Source: Pantoea sp. Lij88 (GTDB taxonomy: Bacteria > Pseudomonadota > Gammaproteobacteria > Enterobacterales > Enterobacteriaceae). Taken from it: DNA of 64,000 bases. The stretch spans positions 2,976,001 through 3,040,000 of the forward strand of contig NZ_CP118269.1 in the NCBI RefSeq assembly GCF_030062155.1. Direction: 5' to 3'. The notes below the pieces were generated by a model that was not told the DNA's origin, ran no database searches, and worked only from the letters and a program-made list of their open reading frames with translations. Position 1 is the stretch's first letter. Each line of letters opens with the position of its first letter. The position numbers and the translations under genes were made by a program. Shown here piece after piece: positions 46,341-56,166 of the stretch.

Positions 46341-46356
46341 AGCAAAGCCTGTGCCA
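46341..46356 (-). promoter_or_regulatory. Sigma54 promoter of glnK-amtB
   Basis: Minus strand TGGCAC (46356-46351), five bases, then TTGCT (46345-46341): a full match to the sigma54 -24/-12 consensus TGGCAC-N5-TTGCW, 54 bases before the glnK start. Confidence 0.93.
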
Positions 46357-46463
46357 GAGTGTAAAACTGACGTTAATCAGAGAGTCAGGCGAGACGGAGC
46401 AAGGGATGCATTAGTGAAGAGCGGACAAGAAGTGGCTGGATAGCGTAGATTGCAGCAGAGGAC

Positions 46464-46500
46464 TGCACTCCTTTGGTGCTTAAAGCGTCAAAGGAGTGCA
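46464..46500. promoter_or_regulatory. Paired NtrC enhancer sites for glnK-amtB
   Basis: TGCACTCCTTTGGTGCT (46464-46480) fits the NtrC consensus TGCAC-N7-GTGCA. A second copy in reverse orientation (46484-46500) reads TGCACTCCTTTGACGCT on the minus strand, differing at two positions. Their centres are 20 bp apart, two helical turns, and they lie about 110 bp upstream of the sigma54 promoter. Confidence 0.85.
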
Positions 46501-46544
46501 TTTGTACAGATTATTCTGATAAAGCTGCGCAAAAAAGGTGCAAC

Positions 46545-48320
46545 TCAGCTTTCAGATGTTACAGGCACGCCCGACGCCAGATCTTCACCTGCCTGCTGCA
46601 GCTGATACATCTGCCAGTAACGTCCCTGCAGCGCCAGCAGTTGCTGATGCGTGCCCTGCTCGACTACCCGACCGCGATGCAGCACCAGAATCTTGTCTGC
46701 GTCGATAATCGTTGAGAGGCGGTGCGCGATCACCACCAGCGTGCTGTGCTGGCGTAGCCTCTCAAGCGTCTGCTGAATTGCCTGCTCGGTGCCGGAGTCG
46801 ATATTGGCCGTTGCCTCGTCGAGGATCAGTATCTGCGGCAGATCCACCAGCACACGCGCCAGCGCCAGTAGCTGCTTCTGTCCGACCGACAGATTATTGC
46901 CCTGCTCGCCCAGCCGGGTATGAATGCCCTCTGGCAAAGCGTGCGCCAGCGGCGCAAGCTGCACCTGTTCAAGCACCGTCCAGACGGCCTCTTCGCTGAT
47001 GTCGCGGCCCAGCCGCACATTCGCCAGCAGCGTATCGGCCAGCACTACCGGATCCTGCTGCACCATCGCAATACCACGGCGCAGCACGGCATGGCTCAGC
47101 TCGCTAATCGGTCGATCATCAATACGGATTTCGCCGCGCGTCACCGGGTAATAGCCCATCAACAGGTTAGCCAGGGTGCTTTTGCCGCTGCCGGTGTGAC
47201 CCACCAGCGCCACGAACTCACGCGGGGCGACCTCAAGATGGATATCACTCAGCACATCGCGGTTTTCACGGTAGGCAAAACTCAGATTGTTCAGGGTGAT
47301 ACGGCCTGAAGCCAGGGGCTGCTGATCGGCACCATACTGCTGCTGCGCGGCATCCATCAGCTCGAAGATACGCTCACCGGAAACCACCGCCTGCTGCAGC
47401 ATCGACTGCTGCGTCGTCAGCTCAATCAGCGGCTCATTCAGGCGACCTAAATAGGTAATGAAGGCATACAGCACACCCACTTCAAACACGCCAGGCACGG
47501 AGAAACTGAAGAGGATCAGAAGCCCGCACAGCACCATTGCTGAAAACAGGCTCAACAGCGGACGCAGCAGGAAGCCATCGAGACGCAGCGTTTCCATTCG
47601 CGCCAGATAGTGAGAGCGGCTCGCTTCGCCCATCCGCTCACCAAATCGCGCCTGCTGACGAAACTGCTGAATCACGCTCATGCCGCTGATGACTTCGTTA
47701 AAGCCGTTGTTGATGTCCGCCAGGTAGCTGCGAACCCGGCGGGCAATCGGCGTGCTGAAGCGCTGATAGATGAACATCACTATCAGCACCAGCGGGAAGA
47801 TCATCATCGCCACCAGCGCCATACGCCAGTCAAGGCTGAACATCGCCACCATCATGGCACCCACCAGCGCAGCACTGCGCAGTACAGTGGAGACCACCGT
47901 GACATAGAGATCGCGGATCACCTCGGTGTCGTTCGTCACGCGCGAGATAAGCTGCCCCACCGGCTGGGTATCAAAAGCGCTCAGCGGCTGGCAGAGTGCC
48001 GCATTCATTACGTCACTGCGCAACCGCTGGACTACACCGATAGCAGCACGGTTAAACAACAGCGCCTGCCAGTAGTGCAGCCCGGCGGCCAGCAGCTGAA
48101 GCAGGATGAAACTGATCACCAGTCCGGCAACCAGCCCCCAGGGCATCTGATGTTTGGCCACCAGGTTATCGATAAAGTAGCTGACCAGCACCGGGCCGGT
48201 CACTTCCGCTGCGGCGGCGACCCACAGCATCCCGACCGCCAGCGACAGGGATTTGCGCCATGGCTTGCCGTAGCTCAGCAGGCGCTTAAGGGTTGGCCAC
48301 AAGCGTGCAGACTTAGCCAT
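46545..48320 (-). CDS. mdlB: ABC exporter half-transporter MdlB
   Basis: Inner-membrane ABC exporter subunit, 591 residues: about six helices in residues 20-320 then an ATPase domain. Walker A is GHTGSGKST, signature [15 protein letters not shown], Walker [13 protein letters not shown] with the catalytic Glu. The start MAKSARLW at 48320 overlaps the mdlA stop by eight bases. It is expected to pair with MdlA as a heterodimer; the substrate is unknown. Confidence 0.95.
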   Translation of the reverse strand: MAKSARLWPTLKRLLSYGKPWRKSLSLAVGMLWVAAAAEVTGPVLVSYFIDNLVAKHQMPWGLVAGLVISFILLQLLAAGLHYWQALLFNRAAIGVVQRLRSDVMNAALCQPLSAFDTQPVGQLISRVTNDTEVIRDLYVTVVSTVLRSAALVGAMMVAMFSLDWRMALVAMMIFPLVLIVMFIYQRFSTPIARRVRSYLADINNGFNEVISGMSVIQQFRQQARFGERMGEASRSHYLARMETLRLDGFLLRPLLSLFSAMVLCGLLILFSFSVPGVFEVGVLYAFITYLGRLNEPLIELTTQQSMLQQAVVSGERIFELMDAAQQQYGADQQPLASGRITLNNLSFAYRENRDVLSDIHLEVAPREFVALVGHTGSGKSTLANLLMGYYPVTRGEIRIDDRPISELSHAVLRRGIAMVQQDPVVLADTLLANVRLGRDISEEAVWTVLEQVQLAPLAHALPEGIHTRLGEQGNNLSVGQKQLLALARVLVDLPQILILDEATANIDSGTEQAIQQTLERLRQHSTLVVIAHRLSTIIDADKILVLHRGRVVEQGTHQQLLALQGRYWQMYQLQQAGEDLASGVPVTSES

Positions 48321-50082
48321 GCGGCACTCCTTTTTCATTTTCATCATCATCCAGCGCCGCTTCCAGTTGCTGGTAACGGTACATATCACGATACCAGCCA
48401 GCACTGTCAGCCAGCGTGTCATGGTCGCCTCGCTGGGCCACGCTGCCCTGCTGCAGCACCAGAATCTCACTGGCTTCCGTCAGCGCCGACAGGCGGTGCG
48501 CGCTGATAATCAGCGTGCGTCCCTGCCCCCAGATACGCAGGTTATGCAGGATTTCGTGTTCGGTACGGCCATCCACCGCAGAAAGCGCATCGTCCAGAAT
48601 CAGGATTTCGGCATTCAGCAGCAATGCCCGAGCAATCGAAAGACGCTGCTTCTGTCCACCCGACAGCATCACACCGCGCTCCCCGACTTCCGTTTCATAG
48701 CCCTGTGGCAGTCGCAGGATATCGTCATGAACGCAGGCCAGCGTAGCGGCATGTTCAATCTCCTGCCGGGTTGCGCCCGGCTTCCCCAGCGCAATATTGT
48801 TCGCCACGCTGTCTGAGAACAGGAACGGCGTCTGGCTGACCACGGCCAGACGGCTGCGCCAGCTGTCGAGCCGCAGCTGCGGCAGCGGGATCTGGTGATA
48901 GCGGATGTCGCCCTGCTGAATATCAAAATGACGCTGAATCAGGCTGAGCAGTGTGCTTTTACCACTGCCGGTTGGCCCGCATAGCCCCAGCATCTCGCCG
49001 GGTTTCAGCTGGAAGCTGACATCGCTTAACACCGGACTCGTGCTGGCCGGATAGTGAAAGGCGCGAATCGCGACCTGCAGCGTGCCCGGCTCAGGTGGCA
49101 GTGACTTTTCGCCATCTTTCACGGCCGGCGCTTCCGCCAGCAGTGCGCCGATGCGGCTCCAGGCGGCACTGCCGCGTTCGACAATATTAAACATCCACGC
49201 CAGTGCCAGCATCGGCCAGATCATCAGGCCGAGATACATGACAAAGCTGGTGAGCTGCCCCAGCGTCATCTGGTCATGCCACACCAGCCAGCTGCCGCCG
49301 CCAATCGCCAGCAGGTTTGAGAAGCCGATAGCGATGTAGATAGTAGGATCGAAACGGGCATCGACCCGCGCAACGCGCAGGTTTTTCTCGCCGGTATCGC
49401 GGGCGATGTCAGAAAACTGCTGCGACTGATGCTGTTCAAGGCCAAAGGATTTGATCATCCGGATGCTGGTCAGGCTCTCCTGTGTCTGATCGTTAAGGGT
49501 GGAGAAAGCCGCCTGTGCCAGCTTGAAGCGTTGGTGCAGCTGGTTACCGTAGCGATGGATCACGATAGCCATGATCGGCATCGGCACCAGCGCCAGCAGC
49601 GTCAGCTGCCAGCTGATCTGCGTACTCATCACCAGCAGCACCACACAGCCCATGACCAGCGAGTCGACCAGCGTCAGCACCCCCTCCCCGGCCGCAAACA
49701 CAACCCGATCCACGTCGTTAGTGGCCCGCGCAATCAGGTCGCCGGTGCGATGCCGCAGATAAAATGCCGGTTGCTGACGACTCAGCTGGCGATAGAAATC
49801 TTCGCGCAACTCAACCGCCAGCTGGTAGGAGGCGCCAAACAGCAGCACGCGCCAGACATAGCGCAGCAGATAGACCACCACTGCGGTTGCCAGCATGATC
49901 CCAATCCACATCATGATGCGGCTGGTACTCATGTTGTCTCGCGTCACGCCATCAACAATAACCCCGACCACATGCGGCGGCAGCAACTGCAGAATAGCAA
50001 TCACAATCAGCAGGATGACCGCGCCCAGATAGCGCCGCCACTCCCGCAGAAAATACCAACTTAACTGGCTGAATAATCTCAC
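48313..50082 (-). CDS. mdlA: ABC exporter half-transporter MdlA
   Basis: Partner of MdlB, 589 residues. Six helices ([20 protein letters not shown] onward) and an ATPase domain with Walker [10 protein letters not shown], signature [15 protein letters not shown], Walker [13 protein letters not shown]. The Walker B Glu is Asp here, a degenerate site common in one half of heterodimeric exporters. It follows the DecR-like regulator by 24 bases, as in E. coli. Confidence 0.95.
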   Translation of the reverse strand: MRLFSQLSWYFLREWRRYLGAVILLIVIAILQLLPPHVVGVIVDGVTRDNMSTSRIMMWIGIMLATAVVVYLLRYVWRVLLFGASYQLAVELREDFYRQLSRQQPAFYLRHRTGDLIARATNDVDRVVFAAGEGVLTLVDSLVMGCVVLLVMSTQISWQLTLLALVPMPIMAIVIHRYGNQLHQRFKLAQAAFSTLNDQTQESLTSIRMIKSFGLEQHQSQQFSDIARDTGEKNLRVARVDARFDPTIYIAIGFSNLLAIGGGSWLVWHDQMTLGQLTSFVMYLGLMIWPMLALAWMFNIVERGSAAWSRIGALLAEAPAVKDGEKSLPPEPGTLQVAIRAFHYPASTSPVLSDVSFQLKPGEMLGLCGPTGSGKSTLLSLIQRHFDIQQGDIRYHQIPLPQLRLDSWRSRLAVVSQTPFLFSDSVANNIALGKPGATRQEIEHAATLACVHDDILRLPQGYETEVGERGVMLSGGQKQRLSIARALLLNAEILILDDALSAVDGRTEHEILHNLRIWGQGRTLIISAHRLSALTEASEILVLQQGSVAQRGDHDTLADSAGWYRDMYRYQQLEAALDDDENEKGVPHG

Positions 50083-50106
50083 AACGCTGTTCTCAATCTC
50101 AGGCCC

Positions 50107-50568
50107 TCACGGGGCGACAGGTAAAGCCGTGGTGTATTTAATCTCTTCCATGGCAAAGCTGGATGTCACATCAATCAGGCCGGGCATCCCATTCACTAAT
50201 CGTTTGTAGAACGCATCATAGCTTTTCATATCGGCGACCTGAATGCGCAGCAGGTAATCATACTCGCCTGCCATACGGTAAAAGGCCATGACCTCCGGCA
50301 TGCTGCTCACCACCGAGACAAAGGCCTGATACCAGTCGCGGCTGTGCTGCTGCGTTTTCACAAACATAAACGCCGTCAGTGACAGTCCGATTTTATCCCC
50401 ATCCAGCAGCGCCACCCGAGCGCGAATAATGCCATCATCTTCCAGCTTTTTCAGGCGCTTCCAGCAGGGTGTGGTGGTGAGGTTGACGGCATCCGCCAGC
50501 GCCTGCAGCGACAGCGTGCAGTCCTGCTGCAGCAGTGAGAGCAGTTTAAGGTCAGTTTTATCTAACAT
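50107..50568 (-). CDS. decR: Lrp/AsnC-family cysteine-responsive regulator (DecR/CcdR-like)
   Basis: DNA-binding regulator of 152 residues starting [46 protein letters not shown], an Lrp-type HTH, then a RAM effector domain. It matches E. coli DecR (YbaO), which senses cysteine and activates cysteine detoxification genes. Here it faces a cysteine-synthase-fold gene across 116 bases. This arrangement matches CcdR-CcdA of Pantoea ananatis as I remember it. In-frame codons upstream of 50568 are not homologous. Confidence 0.92.
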   Translation of the reverse strand: MLDKTDLKLLSLLQQDCTLSLQALADAVNLTTTPCWKRLKKLEDDGIIRARVALLDGDKIGLSLTAFMFVKTQQHSRDWYQAFVSVVSSMPEVMAFYRMAGEYDYLLRIQVADMKSYDAFYKRLVNGMPGLIDVTSSFAMEEIKYTTALPVAP

Positions 50569-50684
50569 TGGGGACTCCGAGAGAATCATTTTCTCCATTA
50601 GCGCGATTTTAGCGGTAATTTTGCAATCTCTTTTTCCTGCACGTGCCATAAAATAGCCGCATCACTTTTTACCGGACGCCTGAG

Positions 50685-51719
50685 ATGCAGACCTGCTGGA
50701 TTCGCCATGCTATCAACGAAATTAATGCTGATTTTCAACGATCGGCAGAGACCCATTTGATCCGTTTCGATCTGGCGGACTTCCCCGGCATCTGGTTCTA
50801 TCTGAAAGATGAAAGTACCCATCCCAGTGGCAGTCTTAAACATCGGCTGGCACGATCCCTGTTCCTCTATGGCCTCTCTAACGGCTGGATTAAAGAGAAT
50901 ACGCCGATTATCGAAGCCTCGTCAGGCAGCACTGCCGTTTCTGAGGCGTACTTCGCAAGGCTGCTGGGCCTGCCGTTTATAGCGGTGATGCCCGCCAGCA
51001 CGGCGAAACGTAAAATTGAGCAGATCACGTTTTATGGCGGACAGTGTCATTTTGTCGAGGATCCCTGCCAGCTCTATGCGGAATCTGAACGGCTGGCGCG
51101 TGAGCTGAAGGGCCATTTTATGGATCAGTTTACCTACGCTGAACGCGCTACCGACTGGCGCGGCAATAACAATATTGCCGAGAGCATTTTCCGCCAGATG
51201 CAGCATGAACCCTTTCCGGTTCCGCATACGGTGATCATGAGTGCAGGCACCGGCGGCACCTCAGCCACGCTGGGCCGTTATATCCGTTATCAGGGGCTGG
51301 AAACGAAACTGCTGGTGGTCGATCCGCAGCATTCGGTGTTCTACGACTACTGGCAGCAGCGTGATGCCACCCTGACCAGTACGCGTGGCAGTATGATCGA
51401 GGGAATTGGCCGTCCTCGGGTAGAGCCGTCGTTTATGCCTGATGTGATCGACGAGATGATCAAAGTACCGGATGGTGCGACGCTGGCCGCCATGCTGAAG
51501 CTGGAAAAGATTCTGGGACGCAAGCCTGGCGCCTCTACCGGCACCAATTTCTGGGGCATGATGCAGGTGGCGAAACGGTTACGGGCAGCGAATCAGCCGG
51601 GATCGCTGGTGACGCTGCTGTGCGACAGCGGCGAACGTTATCCCGATAGCTACTATCAGCCTGAATGGGTAGCAAAACATATTGGCGATATCACGCCGTG
51701 GCAGCGCGAGCTGGAATAA
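50685..51719 (+). CDS. ccdA: PLP-dependent cysteine-synthase-fold enzyme, probable cysteine desulfhydrase
   Basis: Fold-type II PLP enzyme, 344 residues. The PLP lysine is in PSGSLKHRLARSL near residue 53, the substrate loop is EASSGSTAVSEAYFARLLG near 83, and the phosphate loop is MSAGTGGTSATLGRYIR near 185; a C-terminal LLCDSGERYPDSY is typical of the CysK/Cds1 family. Its divergent position to a DecR-like regulator suggests it degrades excess cysteine to pyruvate, sulfide and ammonia rather than making cysteine. The symbol ccdA is by analogy with the Pantoea gene; an O-acetylserine sulfhydrylase activity cannot be excluded. Confidence 0.8.
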   Translation: MQTCWIRHAINEINADFQRSAETHLIRFDLADFPGIWFYLKDESTHPSGSLKHRLARSLFLYGLSNGWIKENTPIIEASSGSTAVSEAYFARLLGLPFIAVMPASTAKRKIEQITFYGGQCHFVEDPCQLYAESERLARELKGHFMDQFTYAERATDWRGNNNIAESIFRQMQHEPFPVPHTVIMSAGTGGTSATLGRYIRYQGLETKLLVVDPQHSVFYDYWQQRDATLTSTRGSMIEGIGRPRVEPSFMPDVIDEMIKVPDGATLAAMLKLEKILGRKPGASTGTNFWGMMQVAKRLRAANQPGSLVTLLCDSGERYPDSYYQPEWVAKHIGDITPWQRELE

Positions 51720-51741
51720 AAAACCGGACATCCTGTCCGGT
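51718..51741 (-). terminator. cof terminator
   Basis: ACCGGACA (51723-51730) pairs TGTCCGGT (51734-51741) around TCC, followed on the minus strand by TTTTTT. It touches the stop codon of the convergent gene and may act in both directions. Confidence 0.82.
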
Positions 51742-51753
51742 TCACGGCAATCC

Positions 51754-52575
51754 TCAGCATTCGGGGGAATACGCGAGGTCGGGTGTAGCCAGCCAGTGAT
51801 TTAAATAGTGAGACACCGCCTGTGTCTCGCAATGCCCTAATACTGGCAGATGCGGTAGCGCGGCTTTCAGCTGCGCCATCGCATTGCCCATGATGAAACC
51901 CTTTCCGGCGTGCGCCAGCATCTCGCGATCGTTCATCGCATCACCAAACGCCATGCAATCCGCCATTGTCAGCGACAGGTGGTCGCAGAGTAGCGCCAGC
52001 GCGCTGCCTTTGTTGCAGCTGGCGGGCAGCACCTCCAGACAATCCGCGGCAGAGAAGCAGATATTCGCGTCCTCGCCCAGTACGGCATCCAGCTCGGTTT
52101 TTAGCTGGCACAGGCGCTGATGCTCATCAATAAAGCAGATTTTTGTCACCTGATGCGCGGGCAGCCTTTTAAGATCGCACAGCTGATAACCGAATCCGCT
52201 CATCTGATGCGCCACCAGCAGCTCAGGCTGAGGCCGATCGGTAAACCACCCCCGGTCGTTGAAAATATGAATCGAGGCGCGTGTATTCCAGTGGCGGTGG
52301 ATGACCTCTTCGGCGACGACAGAAGGCAGGTCCCGCGCAAAAATGAGATGACCTGACTGATCGTGTACGCGGGTGCCATTACCGGTAATCAGCCATGCGG
52401 GCAGTGTCATTTTTTTCCGTAAGATCTGCATCTCCAGCAGGTGGCGGCCTGTCGCCAGCGCCAGATTAACGCCTCGCAGATGCAGCGCCTGCAGGCTATC
52501 CAGCGTCTGCTGACCCAGCTGATGATTCGGTAGCAATAATGTGCCGTCCATATCAAACGCCGCTAAACGCACCAT
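51754..52575 (-). CDS. cof: HMP-PP phosphatase Cof
   Basis: HAD-superfamily Cof-type phosphatase, 273 residues; in E. coli it hydrolyses HMP-pyrophosphate and related phosphates. Motif I is [12 protein letters not shown] near residue 6, motif [11 protein letters not shown] near 64, motif III Lys in [10 protein letters not shown] near 190, and motif [13 protein letters not shown] near 212. Convergent with the cysteine gene and divergent from ybaE, as in E. coli. Confidence 0.95.
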   Translation of the reverse strand: MVRLAAFDMDGTLLLPNHQLGQQTLDSLQALHLRGVNLALATGRHLLEMQILRKKMTLPAWLITGNGTRVHDQSGHLIFARDLPSVVAEEVIHRHWNTRASIHIFNDRGWFTDRPQPELLVAHQMSGFGYQLCDLKRLPAHQVTKICFIDEHQRLCQLKTELDAVLGEDANICFSAADCLEVLPASCNKGSALALLCDHLSLTMADCMAFGDAMNDREMLAHAGKGFIMGNAMAQLKAALPHLPVLGHCETQAVSHYLNHWLATPDLAYSPEC

Positions 52576-52667
52576 GATTTACCTCCTGCTGAAAGATGAA
52601 CTCCACTATTGCCTGTTAATTGCGGAACTAATAGTGAATACTTTTAAAAAACTGTTCCGGGTTTAAT

Positions 52668-54386
52668 ATGCGCCAGCTCAACCGTCTTAATCAGTTTCAG
52701 CGCCTGTGGCAGCAGAGCCAGGGTGCGCCTCAGCAAACCTGCGTGGCAGAGATGGCGCGCCACTGCATCTGTAGCGAGCGCCATCTGCGTACGTTGCTGT
52801 CACAATGGCAGCATGCAGGCTGGCTAAGCTGGCACGGCGAGCCGGGCCGGGGCAAGCAGGGGCAATTAGCGTTTCTGCGCACGCCTGAACAGTTAAGACA
52901 GCAGTTGCTGCAACGGCAGCTCGCTGCCGGAGACGCGGCGGATGCCTTGCAGCTGCTGGATCTGGCGCCGGAAAGGCTGATCAATATGCTACGGCCACTC
53001 ATGGGTGGACAGTGGCAGAACGACACGCCGGTTCTGCGCATCCCCTACTACCGTCCGATGGAAAGCACCGCGCCGCGCCAGATTACCGGTCGGGCTGAAC
53101 AGCACCTGGTTCGCCAGATCTATTCCGGTCTGACCCGTTTTGAGCAGGATGAGCCGGTCGGCGATCTGGCGCATCACTGGCAGCACGATGAAGAATCCTG
53201 TAGCTGGTTATTCTGGTTACGGCCTCAGTTGATGTGGCACAACGACGAACCGCTGCAGGCCACTCAACTGGTCACGCAGTTCCGCCAGCTGTTGCGGGAT
53301 CCGCGCGTTGGTCTGTTGCTGGCCGATGTGATCAGCGTGGATGCACCCCATCCGCTTGCGCTGCGTTTTGTATTGCGACGCCCTGATTTCTGGCTGCCCC
53401 ATCGCCTCGCCCACCTGTTGTGCCTGCTGCCCCATCCCGATGATCCCGCCACGGGCAGCGGGCCGTGGAAACGGGCGCACTTCAGCGCCGAACTGGTCAG
53501 GATTGAAAGTCATGCGCGCTGGCATCTGGAGCGCCCGCTGTTGCAGGCGGTGGAGTACTGGATTACCCCTCAGCTGTTTGATCCCGCTCTCGGCAGCAGC
53601 TGTCGTCATCCGGTGCAGATTGCGATAGGCGATGCCTCAGAGCTCAAAACATTGCAACCGGTCAGCAGCAGCATCAGTCTGGGCTTCTGTTATCTGGTCT
53701 GCCGCCCACGAACCGGATTTACACCCGCGCAGGCGCAAACGCTTTTCCAGCTGATCCAGCAAAGCGGTATCGTCAGCCGGTTGCCACTGGATGAGGGTCT
53801 GATTACACCCAGCAGGGAGCTGTTACCCGGCTGGGATGTGCCGCTGATGGATACGGTCCCGGTTCCCCTGCCGGCGACCCTGACGCTGCATTATCAGTTG
53901 CCGGTTGAGCTGCACCAGATGTCACAGGCGCTGGTTGCCCTGTTAAAACAGCACGGCTGCACCCTGAACGTGGTTTTTCATTCGGTGAAAAGCTGGTACC
54001 GCATCGACTCGCTTGATGAGGCGGATATCGTGATGGGCGATCGGCTGATTGGCGATGCGCCGGTCTTTACGCTCGCCAACTGGTTGCAGATTGACCCGCT
54101 CTGGCGACGGCTGTGGCCCACGCCGCAGGGCGAAGAAGTACAGGTGCAACTGCTGGCGATCCAGCAGATAGCCGACGGCGATATTCGTACCCGCGCGCTG
54201 CATCAGCTTTATCATCAGCTGATGACGGACGGCATCCTGCTGCCACTGTTTAACTATCGCTACCAAATCTACGCGCCACCTGGCGTTGAAGGCATTGAAC
54301 TGAACACGCTGGGCTGGTTCGATTTCAGCCGCGCATGGATTCCGCCGCCCATTGATCCGCCTTGCAGCTGTTCAGCGGCGGACTGA
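52668..54386 (+). CDS. ybaE: SgrR-family transcriptional regulator YbaE
   Basis: Protein of 572 residues with an N-terminal winged helix ([39 protein letters not shown]) and a C-terminal solute-binding-like domain (SBP_bac_5: [33 protein letters not shown] onward). This matches SgrR and its E. coli paralogue YbaE, which has this same position between cof and queC. The ligand and targets of YbaE are unknown. Confidence 0.93.
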   Translation: MRQLNRLNQFQRLWQQSQGAPQQTCVAEMARHCICSERHLRTLLSQWQHAGWLSWHGEPGRGKQGQLAFLRTPEQLRQQLLQRQLAAGDAADALQLLDLAPERLINMLRPLMGGQWQNDTPVLRIPYYRPMESTAPRQITGRAEQHLVRQIYSGLTRFEQDEPVGDLAHHWQHDEESCSWLFWLRPQLMWHNDEPLQATQLVTQFRQLLRDPRVGLLLADVISVDAPHPLALRFVLRRPDFWLPHRLAHLLCLLPHPDDPATGSGPWKRAHFSAELVRIESHARWHLERPLLQAVEYWITPQLFDPALGSSCRHPVQIAIGDASELKTLQPVSSSISLGFCYLVCRPRTGFTPAQAQTLFQLIQQSGIVSRLPLDEGLITPSRELLPGWDVPLMDTVPVPLPATLTLHYQLPVELHQMSQALVALLKQHGCTLNVVFHSVKSWYRIDSLDEADIVMGDRLIGDAPVFTLANWLQIDPLWRRLWPTPQGEEVQVQLLAIQQIADGDIRTRALHQLYHQLMTDGILLPLFNYRYQIYAPPGVEGIELNTLGWFDFSRAWIPPPIDPPCSCSAAD

Positions 54387-54427
54387 GGCATTACCATAAG
54401 CGCAAAATAAACGATCAGGAAAACACC

Positions 54428-55123
54428 ATGAAACGCGCTGTTGTAGTTTTCAGCGGTGGACAAGACTCCACTACCTGCCTGATTCAGGCTTTGCAGCAAT
54501 ATGATGAAGTTCACTGCGTCACTTTCGACTATGGTCAACGCCACCGTGAAGAGATCGATGTCGCCCGCGATCTGGCAATGAAACTGGGTGCCCGCGCGCA
54601 TAAGGTGCTTGATGTCACCATGCTGAACGAACTCGCCGTCAGCAGCCTGACGCGGGATAACATTCCGGTGCCGGCTTACAATCCTGAGGCCAGTGGCTTA
54701 CCCAGTACGTTCGTGCCGGGCCGCAATATTCTCTTTCTGACGCTGGCCTCGGTTTACGCTTATCAGGTCGAAGCGGAAGCAGTGATCACCGGCGTGTGTG
54801 AGACCGATTTCTCCGGCTACCCTGATTGCCGTGATGAGTTCGTCAAAGCGCTGAACCATGCTGTGTCGCTTGGCATGGCGCGCGAGATGCGTTTTGAGAC
54901 GCCGCTGATGTGGCTTAACAAAGCGGAAACCTGGGCGCTGGCGGATTACTGGCAGCAGCTTGCGCTGATTCGTGAAGAGACGCTGACCTGCTATAACGGC
55001 GTGAAAGGTGACGGATGTGGTGAGTGCGCAGCCTGTCATTTACGGGCCAATGGCTTACAGGGTTATCTCAACGATCGTGCTGGCGTCATGGCAGCCATGA
55101 AAGCAAAGAGCGGCCTTAAGTAA
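54428..55123 (+). CDS. queC: 7-cyano-7-deazaguanine synthase
   Basis: Converts 7-carboxy-7-deazaguanine to preQ0 with ATP and ammonia in queuosine synthesis. It has 231 residues, equal to E. coli. The PP-loop [10 protein letters not shown] is at residues 9-18, and a C-terminal Cys cluster [19 protein letters not shown] binds zinc. The ATG at 54428 matches the family N-terminus [14 protein letters not shown]; the frame upstream overlaps ybaE. Confidence 0.97.
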   Translation: MKRAVVVFSGGQDSTTCLIQALQQYDEVHCVTFDYGQRHREEIDVARDLAMKLGARAHKVLDVTMLNELAVSSLTRDNIPVPAYNPEASGLPSTFVPGRNILFLTLASVYAYQVEAEAVITGVCETDFSGYPDCRDEFVKALNHAVSLGMAREMRFETPLMWLNKAETWALADYWQQLALIREETLTCYNGVKGDGCGECAACHLRANGLQGYLNDRAGVMAAMKAKSGLK

Positions 55124-55173
55124 GGCTGCATGACGTGGCGGCAGAGAACCGGATTTGCCGCCCCGTTATCCGC

Positions 55174-55578
55174 TCATGCCATCAGACGCATCAGTCTCTC
55201 GCGTAACTCCCCTTCCAGCGCAACCGCCTTCTGGGTCCGTAAATCAATACAGACAAACGTGAGTGCCGCATCCGCGACCACGGTCTCCTGACCTGCCAGC
55301 AAAACCCGCTGCGCAATAATGCCGCTTTTGCCGTTTAACTGCGTGATCTCACTATCGATAGTCAGTACGTCGCCCAGCACAGCCGGGCGACGGTAGTTGA
55401 TGTTGATGTTGACCACCACAAAAGCCAGTTTCTGTTCCTGCAACCAGTGGAATGCTTCAACCTCTTCCAGCCATTGCCAGCGCGCTTCCTCAAGAAACTC
55501 AAGATAGCGCGCATTGTTGACGTGCTGATAGACATCCAGATGATAGCCGCGCACTTTTATGGTGGTCTGCATGGTCAT
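55174..55578 (-). CDS. fadM: Long-chain acyl-CoA thioesterase FadM
   Basis: Single-hotdog thioesterase (132-134 residues) that releases inhibitory acyl-CoA by-products of beta-oxidation. The sequence KVRGYHLDVYQHVNNARYLEFLEEARW is almost unchanged from E. coli; the catalytic Asp and the following His region lie here. AGGAG fits the ATG at 55578 (MTMQTT); the E. coli-like start MQTT is two codons on. Convergent with queC. Confidence 0.95.
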   Translation of the reverse strand: MTMQTTIKVRGYHLDVYQHVNNARYLEFLEEARWQWLEEVEAFHWLQEQKLAFVVVNININYRRPAVLGDVLTIDSEITQLNGKSGIIAQRVLLAGQETVVADAALTFVCIDLRTQKAVALEGELRERLMRLMA

Positions 55579-55672
55579 GCTCTCCTGCTACTGTAAGTTT
55601 ACTGGTTGGACCTGTTCACTTTAGCAGAGTCGCCCGGTTAGCGTGGGTTAAGCATCACAGATGTGTCGCACC

Positions 55673-56026
55673 TCACAATTTCAGCCGGGAAGCATTTCGC
55701 TCTATCAGCGCATTGCCAATACCCGGCACTTCACTGAGTTGCTGAACCGCGCTAAAGGGTCCGTACTGTTCGCGATAGCTCACTATTGCCTGGGCCTTTT
55801 TTAGTCCCACCCCATTCATAACGGCAGAAAGTTGTTCGGCGGTGGCTTCATTGATACTGACCTGCTCCTGCTGTGGCTGCGCGGCGGCCTCCGTTTTCGG
55901 CGCAGAATGTGCACTCTGCGTGACAGCTGTGCTGGCCGGTTCAGGTGCCGCAGAGACGCTGCTGTGACAGAGTGCCCCGCCCAGCGCGAGCGAGAGATAG
56001 AGGGCAACGAGTTTAGGTTTAGCCAT
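55673..56026 (-). CDS. ybaV: ComEA-like helix-hairpin-helix protein YbaV
   Basis: Secreted or periplasmic protein of 117 residues: a signal peptide (MAKPKLVALYLSLALGGALCHSSVSAA), an Ala/Thr/Ser/Gln-rich linker, then a helix-hairpin-helix DNA-binding domain (VSINEATAEQLSAVMNGVGLKKAQAIV ... LSEVPGIGNALIERN). It resembles the DNA-binding part of the competence protein ComEA. The role in enterobacteria is unclear. The start at 56026 is set by the AAGGAG site and the signal peptide. Confidence 0.92.
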   Translation of the reverse strand: MAKPKLVALYLSLALGGALCHSSVSAAPEPASTAVTQSAHSAPKTEAAAQPQQEQVSINEATAEQLSAVMNGVGLKKAQAIVSYREQYGPFSAVQQLSEVPGIGNALIERNASRLKL

Positions 56027-56109
56027 GCTGTGTTTCTCCTTGTGTGTAAACAGCAGCGACAGAGTGGCACTACTGCGCACAAGGCTCAAAAGCGGAATTT
56101 CAGAAATGG

Positions 56110-56132
56110 AAAAGGCCGCTAATGCGGCCTTT
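56110..56132 (-). terminator. ppiD terminator
   Basis: AAAGGCCGC (56111-56119) pairs GCGGCCTTT (56124-56132) around TAAT, ending in TTTT on the minus strand. Confidence 0.85.
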
Positions 56133-56166
56133 GATTGTTACAGTCGTTGCGCAGTTTCTGCGAGGC

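Noticed and set aside
46464..46500. 12-bp inverted repeat as an mdlB terminator
   Set aside because: No T run on the minus strand, and both halves match the NtrC consensus, which explains the symmetry better.
47610..48506. Plus-strand open frame (298 codons) opposite mdlB/mdlA
   Set aside because: His/Arg/Gln-rich antisense translation across two confident genes; not coding.
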